Source: an uncultured Desulfobulbaceae bacterium (GTDB taxonomy: Bacteria; Desulfobacterota; Desulfobulbia; Desulfobulbales; Desulfocapsaceae). Taken from it: a stretch of 40,167 nucleotides of DNA. Positions 25,525-32,792 of this stretch are shown piece by piece. The position numbers were made by a program, and so were the translations under genes. Position 1 is the first letter of the stretch. Each line of letters opens with the position of its first letter. The notes under the pieces were generated by a model that saw only the letters and a list, made by a program, of their open reading frames with translations, searched no databases and was not told where the DNA came from. The stretch is from the NCBI GenBank assembly GCA_937910875.1, contig CALENA010000144.1, forward strand, positions 1 to 40,167. The letters run 5' to 3'.

Positions 25525-27090
25525 TTATCTGGCGTATTCCACCGCTCGGGTCTCCCGGATCACCGTGACCCGAATCTGGCCGGGATAGGTGAGCTTCTCC
25601 TCAATCCCCTTGGCAATGGCCTGGCTCAAGAGGACCGTATCCTCATCCTTGACCTTGTTGGAATCGACTATGATCCGCAGATCACGGCCGGCCTGAATGG
25701 CATAGGATTTTTCCACTCCCTCAAAGGCCGTGGCAATCTGTTCGAGGTCTTCAAGGCGCTTGACATAGGTCTGCAGCATCTCCTTACGGGCACCGGGCCG
25801 CGCCCCGGACAGGGCATCGGCGGCCTGAACCAGGACGTCCAGAACGCTCTTGGGCGGCTGGTCCTCATGATGTGCACCAATGGCATAGACCACTTCTTCC
25901 GGCTCACCATAGCGTTTGGCCAGATCACGACCAATGACCGCATGCGACCCCTCGACCTCATGATCCACGGCCTTGCCTATATCATGGAGCAGACCGGCCC
26001 GTTTGGCCATCTTGACATCGATCCCTAACTCGGCGGCCATAATCCCGCAGAGGAAGGCCACCTCAAGCGAATGCTGGAGGACATTCTGGCCATAACTGGT
26101 CCGATACTTGAGACGCCCCAGGAGGTTGATCAACTCCACATGAACCCCGTGCGCACCCACATCAAAGGTAGCCTGCTCACCGGCCTCGCGCATGACGACC
26201 TCCAACTCCTTGGTCACCTTGCCGACCACTTCCTCAATCCGCGCCGGATGGATACGACCATCACTGATCAGCTGGATCAGCGACAGTCTGGCGACTTCGC
26301 GCCGCACAGGATTAAAACCGGAAAGAATCACGGCCTCGGGCGTATCATCAATGATAATATCAATCCCGGTTGCCGCTTCGATCGCACGAATATTCCGACC
26401 TTCACGACCGATGATCCGGCCCTTCATCTCATCATTGGGCAGGGGGACGGTCGACACGGTCTTGTCGGCCACATAGTCGCCGGCATAACGGGAAATGGCC
26501 AGAGCCAGGATATTTTTCCCCTTGCGGTCGGCCTGCATTTTCATCTCGTTTTCGATACGAGCCAAAGTCTTGGCCGCATTCATCCGGGCCTCGCTCTCCA
26601 ATGATTCCATCAGCTGTTTTTTGGCCTCTTCCTGACTCAGTCCGGCCAACCGTTCCAGTTCATTGCGCCTCTGGGTTGTCAGCTGTTCAATTTCCGCCAA
26701 TTTGACAACCAGGACATCTTCCTGTTTTTTCAGAATGACATCGCGTCGCCCCAGCTTCTCCTGACGTGTCTCGAGCTCGAGATATTCCTGTCTCTGCTGC
26801 TCCTTTTTTTTGTTGAGTTCACGCCAGTGATCTTTCAGCTCCACCTGCTCAAGACGGATCTCTTCCTTGGCCTCCTGCATGAACTGATAAGCCTGGTCCT
26901 TGCTCTGAAGAAGGGCCTCTTTTTTGATCTGCTCCGACTCCACCAGAGCCGTTTCGATCAACTGCCTGGCCTGCTTTTCAATGTTGGCGCGATGTCCTTC
27001 AACAAGACGTTTACGCAACAGAAAGCCCACAACCAGACCGGCTATCAGACCCGGCAAAAGGAAATAAATTAATTGAGAGTATTGTTCCAT
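25525..27090 (-). CDS. rny: Ribonuclease Y
   Basis: RNase Y is a membrane-anchored endoribonuclease that starts mRNA decay. The 521-aa protein has a single N-terminal membrane helix ([17 protein letters not shown]), a coiled coil from about 30 to 210, a KH domain with [29 protein letters not shown], and an HD domain with [23 protein letters not shown] and AIGAHHED. The start at 27090 ([10 protein letters not shown]) is supported by GAGGTG 7 bases upstream; 52 further codons upstream lack homology. It follows an 845-base non-coding, hairpin-rich stretch after zapA. Confidence 0.96.
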   Translation of the reverse strand: MEQYSQLIYFLLPGLIAGLVVGFLLRKRLVEGHRANIEKQARQLIETALVESEQIKKEALLQSKDQAYQFMQEAKEEIRLEQVELKDHWRELNKKKEQQRQEYLELETRQEKLGRRDVILKKQEDVLVVKLAEIEQLTTQRRNELERLAGLSQEEAKKQLMESLESEARMNAAKTLARIENEMKMQADRKGKNILALAISRYAGDYVADKTVSTVPLPNDEMKGRIIGREGRNIRAIEAATGIDIIIDDTPEAVILSGFNPVRREVARLSLIQLISDGRIHPARIEEVVGKVTKELEVVMREAGEQATFDVGAHGVHVELINLLGRLKYRTSYGQNVLQHSLEVAFLCGIMAAELGIDVKMAKRAGLLHDIGKAVDHEVEGSHAVIGRDLAKRYGEPEEVVYAIGAHHEDQPPKSVLDVLVQAADALSGARPGARKEMLQTYVKRLEDLEQIATAFEGVEKSYAIQAGRDLRIIVDSNKVKDEDTVLLSQAIAKGIEEKLTYPGQIRVTVIRETRAVEYAR

Positions 27091-27565
27091 AGGCACCCAC
27101 CTCGCTGGGGTAACACTGTCACGGGCAGATGGGCAGACAGAGCGTGAAGAAAAACAGCTCAACAACCGGAGACGAAACGAGGAAGGAAAGGGGCGGGATA
27201 TCCATTTAGTCAGAGGACCGGACAACACCGGACTGCTCCCTGACAAACAGAAAAACTAACTTAGCCGCGACATTGCTGCGTTCATAGAGAAGCACCCAAC
27301 AGCCAGGCCCTGAAAGACCCATCTGTTTTTATATATAAACGGCCAGAACTCAAACAAAGTCGCCAGCCGACAGGTTACTCAAGCAGTTTCTGCTTCCTTC
27401 AATTCGTGATCCGGTTCACCACCCAAACAGCCTGTACAGTGATCAGATCTTTGTGTTCAGCCCCTTTGCATCCCCAACCGTTTCTCACGGTCCTTGACAG
27501 TTCCGGAAGAAAAGTCAGCAATGGCCAGGAGCCAGATATATAAAAATGACAATAAGTCAGTTTGT

Positions 27566-27599
27566 CTCAGTACGACTCAGTACGACTCAGTACGACTCA
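27566..27599 (+). repeat. Tandem 10-bp repeat, 3.4 copies
   Basis: CTCAGTACGA occurs three times perfectly at 27566-27595, followed by CTCA. It lies in the non-coding region upstream of rny. Copy number may vary between strains. Confidence 0.85.
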
Positions 27600-27832
27600 A
27601 AATCCCCCACCCTGCCGTGTCGTCAGAATGATTAAACCTATGTAATAGGTGGGCAAAACTCATATCCCCGTCTGGAAATTCGCATGCGATTCTCCTTCTA
27701 GAGAAAGTGGAGATGCCCTTTTTGTGAGAGTTGGCTCAACACGCTGTCGATCACCAACAGGACAGGGGAAAAACATTCTCCAACAAGAGACTTATCAGAT
27801 TTTCTCCCAAACAACATCACAACATGAAACAA

Positions 27833-27878
27833 CAAAAATTCCAGCACGCCTGGCCTGATCTCCTGAGCAGGAGTTCAG
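27833..27878 (-). terminator. Terminator of the zapB-zapA operon
   Basis: On the minus strand, a stem of 11 pairs (CTGA-CTCCTG pairing with CAGGAG-TCAG around one A/A mismatch, 27855-27878) is followed by a CCAG-CTGG hairpin and AATTTTTGTTG. It lies 58 bases past the zapA stop. Confidence 0.6.
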
Positions 27879-27935
27879 ACAACAAGCAATGTCTCTACAT
27901 TGAGTATATCCGATCTGAAGACAAACAAAAGTAAA

Positions 27936-28244
27936 TTATCCGCATTCTTCTTCTTTTTCAACGGAAGCCACTCGACCAATCTCTTCGCAGAGAAGGTTGA
28001 GGCGCTGATCCATATCTTCTCGATATTGATCAAATTTACGATTGAGCTCAACATAACGGGAGGCCATATTCAAACTGGCAAGGACAGCCAACTTCCCCAC
28101 GGCCATCGATCCCTGGGGGCCAGAGGCGTTTTCACCGACCAGACCCTTGACCAGACCAATGACCTCATCAACCTCCTCCTCCGGGGCACCGGTAAAGAAG
28201 CTGTACTCCTGCCCAAGCAGTTCAAAGCGGACAAGCCGTTCCAA
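27936..28244 (-). CDS. zapA: Cell division protein ZapA
   Basis: ZapA binds FtsZ and bundles its filaments at the division ring. The 102-aa protein has a small N-terminal beta domain (RLVRFELLGQEYSFFTGAPEEEVDEVIGLVKGLV), the conserved VGKLAVLASLNMASRYVELNRKF helix, and a terminal coiled coil. The start codon is TTG at 28244 (L/M-ERLVRFE), preceded by AGGAGGAG. An ATG 8 bases upstream is in another frame and gives only an unrelated 60-aa product. It is downstream of zapB with 61 bases between them. Confidence 0.88.
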   Translation of the reverse strand: MERLVRFELLGQEYSFFTGAPEEEVDEVIGLVKGLVGENASGPQGSMAVGKLAVLASLNMASRYVELNRKFDQYREDMDQRLNLLCEEIGRVASVEKEEECG

Positions 28245-28305
28245 ATCGTCATCTCCTCCTTTTTTCAGGTCGGATCAGACCAGAGACCCCCACCACGAAA
28301 ACATC

Positions 28306-28638
28306 CTACTCGGCAGCAGAACTGTCCTGAGAGTCGACGGAAAACAGATTCCCCTGGATCCCGCCCTTGTCAGACGCACCACCCTTTGCAACAGGCGCCG
28401 CAACACCGACCTCTTCTTCCCAGGCCTCAATCTTGCCCAGCAAACCATTCACCCGAGTGGAGATCTCACCCCGTTCATCACTCATGGAAGCCAGATCAGA
28501 TTCCAACGACTCAATGGTGAAATCTCGCTCAGCAAGCAACTCGACCAGATTGTTTTTCTCGGCCAGCAGTGTATTATATTTTTCCAGCAAATTGGCAACA
28601 AACAGCTCAAGACGCTCCATCTCAGTGATCCGACTCAT
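28306..28638 (-). CDS. zapB: ZapB-like coiled-coil cell division protein
   Basis: The 110-aa protein has an N-terminal continuous coiled coil (residues 1-70, RITEMERLELFVANLLEKYNTLLAEKNNLVELLAERDFTIESLESDLASM). A Gly/Ala/Ser-rich, probably flexible tail of about 35 residues follows. Position directly upstream of zapA and the heptad pattern support ZapB, which bridges ZapA-FtsZ to MatP in E. coli; sequence conservation in ZapB is low. The ATG at 28638 has AAGGAG 10 bases upstream; a GTG at 28647 is an alternative. The tail is longer than in E. coli ZapB (81 aa). Confidence 0.75.
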   Translation of the reverse strand: MSRITEMERLELFVANLLEKYNTLLAEKNNLVELLAERDFTIESLESDLASMSDERGEISTRVNGLLGKIEAWEEEVGVAAPVAKGGASDKGGIQGNLFSVDSQDSSAAE

Positions 28639-28943
28639 CTCTTTCACACTCCTTTTTCGGCATATTTCATATTTTCATATCAATTCTCCGGCCGGCAGCG
28701 AGCTCACCGAACCAGTCTTTTTCCTCTCTCCTATATACAGCTGACGCCTCTTCTCCGCAAGGAATAACCCAAGCGCCACAAGTGGAGAAAAGAAGCTCCC
28801 TCAAAGCACACAACCACCCAGCACCTTTGCAAAAAACAGCATCAACATAAAGAATACCAGGGAAACAGCTGGTTATCATTCAGACACATCTCTGGCGCAA
28901 AAACCCGGCAAGAGACTGCTGCCCGATGGGGCGTGCCAGACTG
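28639..28943 (-). other. Upstream region of zapB
   Basis: These 305 bases lie between the Nudix gene's stop and zapB. They hold the zapB ribosome site, a GGCCGGC palindrome (28690-28697), and the promoter candidate at 28733-28761. No gene or terminator was recognised. Confidence 0.5.
28733..28761 (-). promoter_or_regulatory. Candidate sigma70-type promoter for zapB-zapA
   Basis: On the minus strand TTGCGG and TATATA are separated by 17 bases, about 95 bases before the zapB start. The spacing is ideal and the boxes are moderate. Confidence 0.45.
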
Positions 28944-29429
28944 TCAGGGCCGGGTACTCGTCCAGATTGGCGGGCCTTCTTCGCCATAGACCATATGACC
29001 ATGAAACTGGAGCGGATTATCATCAAAGACCAGGGGCAGAAAAAAACGATCTCCCTCCCACATGGGCAGGGTGGGCAGTTCATCAAGGTCGTGCCAGACC
29101 AGTTCACCCTCTTCATTGACCGACAAAGGATCACCGCTAAACCGGTCCACCCGGAAAATAAATCCGAACCAATCCTCCCCGGCCGGGCCAAACCCAGGCC
29201 AGCTGATGGTCCCACGCAGCACCGCCTGCTCACATTCGATCCCGGCCTCTTCCCGCAGTTCCCGACAGAGACATGAATAGATGTCTTCATGGAATTCCAC
29301 CTTGCCACCCAGACCATTGACCTTGTGCAGATGCTGGTCCTGTTCACGACGGTTGCGATGGATCAGGAGCGTTCGTTGTCTGTCGCTTGACAGCACAAAG
29401 GCCAACACGGCCAGAATAGGTTGATACAT
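28944..29429 (-). CDS. Nudix hydrolase (MutT/8-oxo-dGTPase-like)
   Basis: The 161-aa protein has a perfect Nudix box, GKVEFHE-D-I-Y-S-C-L-C-RELREEAGI (GX5EX7REUXEEXGU), at about residues 42-64. The pattern HKVNGLGGKVE before it and the WHDLDELPTLPMWEGDRFFLP segment after it resemble 8-oxo-dGTP diphosphatases of the MutT/YtkD group. It probably cleans oxidised nucleotides, but the substrate cannot be fixed. The ATG at 29429 follows AGGAGG by 11 bases; a GTG four codons upstream sits directly against the same AGGAGG and is less likely. It is a single gene. Confidence 0.88.
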   Translation of the reverse strand: MYQPILAVLAFVLSSDRQRTLLIHRNRREQDQHLHKVNGLGGKVEFHEDIYSCLCRELREEAGIECEQAVLRGTISWPGFGPAGEDWFGFIFRVDRFSGDPLSVNEEGELVWHDLDELPTLPMWEGDRFFLPLVFDDNPLQFHGHMVYGEEGPPIWTSTRP

Positions 29430-29635
29430 TGCCCAGAACACCTCCTCTTGACTCGAAAAAAAAACCTGTGACTGACCAGCACCAACGCAGCTGCCTTGTT
29501 TCCGGTTGGGCTCGACGAGTGGTAGAGTCCGCTAACATCTGTCGCGCCCTGCTGCACTTCCCTACAGTTGCAGCTCGGACAGAGCGCACCGCTTTCCGTC
29601 TTGGGCTTGATAGTTTACCCGAAAATTCACCAAGG

Positions 29636-29712
29636 GCTATCATTGGCCATGCCGAAGAAACAAACTTTCATGGATGGTTGTGGCTGGCCATTCTGGCCCA
29701 GCCATGCTGGTT
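29636..29712 (-). repeat. 77-bp dispersed palindromic repeat, family B copy 2
   Basis: It is the reverse-complement match of 7355-7431, same length, about 85% identical without gaps. It contains a TGGCTGG/CCAGCCA stem. It ends 9 bases before the family A repeat, so two unrelated repeat families are stacked here. Confidence 0.8.
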
Positions 29713-29721
29713 AGAAAAAAT

Positions 29722-29872
29722 GTAACCATTCAGCTACGATCGAGAGAACAAAAGAACCTACGAACTGTAACTGGTTAGCGCCGCCTCATATCCGAGAATG
29801 AGGCCTGTGAGCTATACACCCGTGTGTAAACAGGCCAATGACGCAGGAGATGGGGTGGCGTTGAACAGTTAC
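29722..29872 (+). repeat. Compound palindromic repeat, family A (second full copy)
   Basis: Module 1 starts GTAACCATTCAGC and reaches the next box in 45 bases. Module 2 (29767-29872) begins GTAACTGGTTAGCGCC and ends GGCGTTGAACAGTTAC, with GGCCTGT/ACAGGCC arms and a TACACCCGTGTGTA centre. Only the box sequences and the symmetry are conserved with 17909-18061. The arms differ but keep their pairing, which suggests selection for the hairpin. Confidence 0.75.
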
Positions 29873-30012
29873 GAAAAAATTATGATTTAATTATAAGGAC
29901 TCATACAGTACACTCTTTTCCACCTTGATCAAAGATTGATGAGCATGTAAAAATTTTGCTGAACCTCACTGAGGCACGCCCTGACGTGTTCGGACCCACC
30001 CTGTCCACATCG

Positions 30013-30073
30013 TGGCACCGAGGCCTGACTCTGATTCCCAGGGCCAACTTGCCGTCAGTCGCCACAGGTGCCG
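30013..30073 (+). promoter_or_regulatory. Nested inverted repeats upstream of the MoaE-like gene
   Basis: GGCACC (30014-30019) can pair with GGTGCC (30067-30072), enclosing CTGAC (30025-30029) with GTCAG (30054-30058), 100 bases before the start codon at 30174. This could be a structured mRNA leader. I could not match it to the Moco riboswitch consensus from memory, so the function is open. Confidence 0.35.
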
Positions 30074-30173
30074 ACAGACACCTCTCTATATGAGCAAATT
30101 GAGTACGTGACCGTCCAGGCAATTATTACTTATTCATCAGATTTCCCCCATCATCCTTCAGGAGTACAGTCAG

Positions 30174-30548
30174 ATGGACATTTCAAAACGCATTGCAGAA
30201 CTCAAACAGCAACCGGGATTTACCGACAACGTTGGAATGATCCTGATCCATAATGGCATTGTCCGCAACTGGTCACGCAAGGATCACAACCAGGTCATCG
30301 CCCTGGAAGTCACTCCTGACCTGCTTAAAATCAAAAAGCTGCGCCAGGAGTACCTGAAGCGTAAAGGAATTTTCGAAATCATCATCGAGCCTCTGTCTGG
30401 AACGTTCCAGCCCGGTGACGACCTGCTCTTCATCATCGTGGCCGGTGATCTCCGCGAGAACATCAAACCGGTCCTGGCTGAACTCCTGGATCGAGTCAAG
30501 GCCGAGGCCATCAGCAAGAAAGAAATCATGGCCGACACCTCCACTTAA
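30174..30548 (+). CDS. MoaE-like molybdopterin synthase catalytic-subunit homologue
   Basis: The 124-aa protein follows the MoaE pattern: a GMILIHNGIVRNWSRKDHN strand-loop near residue 22 (family GAxxxFxGxVR), a helix, then EPLSGTFQPGDDLLFIIVAGDLRENIKPVLAELLDRVKAEAISKKEI. The latter aligns with the MoaE GELxxGDxxVxVxxxxxHRxxAF...KxKxPxWKKE region. The His of the HR pair is replaced (DLR), and the Trp before KKE is missing, so activity as a molybdopterin synthase is uncertain. A GGAG site sits 8 bases before the ATG. The next gene, a sensor kinase, starts 48 bases later. A regulatory relative of MoaE is an alternative. Confidence 0.7.
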   Translation: MDISKRIAELKQQPGFTDNVGMILIHNGIVRNWSRKDHNQVIALEVTPDLLKIKKLRQEYLKRKGIFEIIIEPLSGTFQPGDDLLFIIVAGDLRENIKPVLAELLDRVKAEAISKKEIMADTST

Positions 30549-30595
30549 ACCATCCCTTCACCAGCAATGACGCACTTCGCTTCAAGTGACTTTCA

Positions 30596-32593
30596 ATGGA
30601 CGAGATGAGCCCCCTTGGCCAGTCTTTGGCCCATACACATCCTGCCATAAGCGCAGAGGAAGCCCTCAGCCTTTTGCGCGCCTCTCTTTTGGAGATTCCC
30701 CTGCTGCTTATCGACCAACAGGGGAATTCACACGGCGACTCTTCGCTGTTGCAGCCCACAAAGGTTTTACAAGAGCAACTTTGTCGCACAGCCCAGTCCC
30801 GACCGACCCAAACCACCACCTGCGGTGCCTTTCACAGTCGCGCCCTGCCCTTGCCGGACACGACCTTGATTTTTTCTGCCGTGGCAGATCCGGCACTGGA
30901 TCAAAGCCGCTGCCAGATCATCACCCTGGCCACTGATCTGCTGAGCCAGACCATTGAGTTGCGCAGGCTGACCAGTAAGCTTCATGACCTGCGCCACGAT
31001 TTGGACCAGACCAGAAACAACAGCCGGGCCAAAAGCGACTTCCTGGCCACCATGAGCCATGAAATCCGTACCCCCATGAATGGGGTGTTGGGATTCGCCG
31101 AGATCCTCATGACCAGCAAGCTGGATGAGGAGCAGGCCTTCAGCGTCCGGGCAATCAAGACCAGTGGCGAGTCATTGCTGGAACTGATCAATTCCCTGCT
31201 CGACTTTTCAAAGATCGAGTCCGGCGAGATGCACCTTGAGGCCATGGATTTTGACCCTGAGATTACCGCCCGGGATGTCTGTGACCTGCTTCGCCCCAAA
31301 CCCCCTGTACCAGAACTCACCATCAACTGTCGCATCGACCCGCAGGTGCCGGCCAAAATCACAGGTGATCCGACTCGCTTCAAACAGGTCCTGATCAATC
31401 TGGTGGGCAACGCCATCAAGTTCACCTCCCGGGGCGAGGTTGAACTCACCATCACGGTCGACGCCGAAGACCAGGACCACATCACCCTGCACACTTCGGT
31501 TCGCGACAGCGGAATCGGCATCCCCCCTGAGCGGCTGGAACTGATCTTTGACCCTTACAAACAGGCCCAGGAGGCTACCACCCGCAATTACGGCGGCACC
31601 GGGCTGGGCCTCTCCATCGCCCGGAAACTGGCTGGACTCATGAACGGTCGGATCTGGGCGGAAAGTACTCCCGGACAGGGCAGCACCTTTCACTTTACTT
31701 CAGTCATGGCCCGCTGCACCCAGGCGCAGGCACCCGATATCCAAGGTGGCAATCTGCAGCACAAACGGGTCCTGATCATCGACTCCAACCCGATCAGCGC
31801 CACCTCCCAGCTGGCAATCCTGACAGAGGCGGGACTGGTCACAACTTGCCTCTCTGATGCCAGCCAGACTCTGAACGCCCTTCATGCGGCCGAAGAAAAA
31901 GGGACGCCCTATGATCTGGCCATCTGCGAACTGAATTTCCCAACCCTTTCCGCCCCTGATCTGGCCCGGCAAATCCGTGAATCAAACTTGAGCTGCCGGA
32001 CCATGCCGCTTCTGGTCTACACCAACTCCACAGAAAAGGCCGCAGCACGCTGTCACACGGCCGGATTTAATGGATTTCTTGCCAAACCGGCCCGCAATTC
32101 CATCCTGTTCAAGACCCTGGCCGCCCTGCTCACGCCGCAGGCAAGTGACCCGAGCACCGGACACACCCGCTCCCTGATCACCCAGTATTCAATCCGGGAA
32201 AGACTCAAACAATCGACCCACATCCTGCTGGCCAAAGATAACCCAGTCAACCGCAAGATGGCCGAAATGATGCTTACCCGTGCCGGTTACCGGGTCAGCC
32301 TGGCCGAGACCGGACAGCAACTCCTGGATCTGTTCACTCAAGAGCCAGCCCTGTATGACATCATCCTGACCGATATCAGGATGCCCGACATGGACGGCTA
32401 CGAGGCCGTACGCCACCTCAGGGCCCAGGGGCACAGTGAAATTCCAATCATCGCCATGACCGCCTCGGCCATGACCGGCGACCGTGAAAAATGCCTGGCC
32501 GCCGGGATGAACGATTACATCAGTAAACCGATCAAACGTGATACGATCTTTGGTGTCCTTGACACATGGCTCTATGCCAGACAGTCAAGCTAG
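30596..32593 (+). CDS. Hybrid sensor histidine kinase with two C-terminal receiver domains
   Basis: The protein is 665 aa and cytosolic, with no membrane segment. A ~110-residue N-terminal sensory region (PAS-like or unknown) leads through a coiled coil to HisKA with SHEIRTPMN (His155). HATPase_c follows, with Asn272, DSGIGIP and GGTGLGLSIA. The first receiver (390-510) has Glu445 in place of the phosphoacceptor Asp. The second (542-655) keeps Asp593 and Lys644 but reads AKDN instead of the usual EDN at 546-549. Both receivers are therefore altered. No partner regulator lies nearby. The stop codon touches a 156-bp repeat. Coupling to the MoaE-like gene suggests a molybdenum or redox theme, which is inference. 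Confidence 0.88.
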   Translation: MDEMSPLGQSLAHTHPAISAEEALSLLRASLLEIPLLLIDQQGNSHGDSSLLQPTKVLQEQLCRTAQSRPTQTTTCGAFHSRALPLPDTTLIFSAVADPALDQSRCQIITLATDLLSQTIELRRLTSKLHDLRHDLDQTRNNSRAKSDFLATMSHEIRTPMNGVLGFAEILMTSKLDEEQAFSVRAIKTSGESLLELINSLLDFSKIESGEMHLEAMDFDPEITARDVCDLLRPKPPVPELTINCRIDPQVPAKITGDPTRFKQVLINLVGNAIKFTSRGEVELTITVDAEDQDHITLHTSVRDSGIGIPPERLELIFDPYKQAQEATTRNYGGTGLGLSIARKLAGLMNGRIWAESTPGQGSTFHFTSVMARCTQAQAPDIQGGNLQHKRVLIIDSNPISATSQLAILTEAGLVTTCLSDASQTLNALHAAEEKGTPYDLAICELNFPTLSAPDLARQIRESNLSCRTMPLLVYTNSTEKAAARCHTAGFNGFLAKPARNSILFKTLAALLTPQASDPSTGHTRSLITQYSIRERLKQSTHILLAKDNPVNRKMAEMMLTRAGYRVSLAETGQQLLDLFTQEPALYDIILTDIRMPDMDGYEAVRHLRAQGHSEIPIIAMTASAMTGDREKCLAAGMNDYISKPIKRDTIFGVLDTWLYARQSS

Positions 32594-32748
32594 ACCAGTC
32601 AGGAGTGAAATGTCGCAATATTGCGCCGGTGTTTTTTGTGCATGCAAGGCGCGTCGTCAGGCGCATAGCAGCGCTATGTAACTCAAGCCGCAACGAAGCA
32701 GACGCAAAAAACAATAAGCAATATGCGGCAGCTGAGCCTTGACTGGAC
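32593..32748. mobile_element. 156-bp imperfect palindrome, MITE-like (family D)
   Basis: The ends GACCAGTCAGG and the complement of CCTTGACTGGAC pair. Further in, CGCAATATTGC/GCAATATGCG and TGTTTTTTGTGC/GACGCAAAAAACA pair, and the centre is a perfect CATAGC-AGC-GCTATG hairpin (32664-32678). It starts at the last base of the hybrid kinase's TAG stop codon and ends 44 bases before the YihY start. No coding capacity is evident. Single copy in this window. Confidence 0.65.
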
Positions 32749-32792
32749 ACCAGGCAATCCGGTTGCCAATTCAATCGATGGAGCACAACTTC

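Larger units (their letters stand above)
27091..27935. other. 845-base structured non-coding region between zapA and rny
   Basis: No gene is supported. On the minus strand after zapA come a perfect CAATGT-AGAG-ACATTG hairpin (27887-27902), the terminator pair at 27833-27878, a cluster of short stems at 27655-27722 (GGGCA/TGCCC closing, TTCTC/GAGAA inside), ACCTAT-TAC-ATAGGT (27636-27650), three tandem decamers (27566-27595), ACCGT-GAGAA-ACGGT (27477-27491) and AAGCAG-AAA-CTGCTT (27381-27395). It may hold a small RNA such as 6S, which often follows zapA, or a long rny leader. I could not fold it convincingly into the 6S shape. Confidence 0.5.
29430..30173. other. 744-base repeat-rich non-coding region
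   Basis: This lies between the divergent Nudix and MoaE-like genes. Contents in order are a run of nine A (29457-29465), a family B repeat (29636-29712), a family A compound repeat (29722-29872), an AT-rich patch (29873-29910), and nested inverted repeats at 30013-30073. Short open frames here show no protein-like pattern. Confidence 0.6.

Noticed and set aside
27566-27599. CRISPR array
   Set aside because: The tandem decamers have no spacers, and no cas genes are present.
28070-28252. ATG-started 60-aa frame overlapping zapA
   Set aside because: The ZapA frame, starting with TTG, has the family sequence and uses the same ribosome site; the ATG frame has none.
29430-29640. tRNA, RNase P, tmRNA or riboswitch in the region upstream of the Nudix gene
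   Set aside because: I compared it by eye with the consensus cores of these RNAs and found no match.
32739-32792. Extended N-terminus of the YihY protein from a TTG
   Set aside because: It lies partly within a repeat element, and a good ribosome site points to the ATG at 32793.
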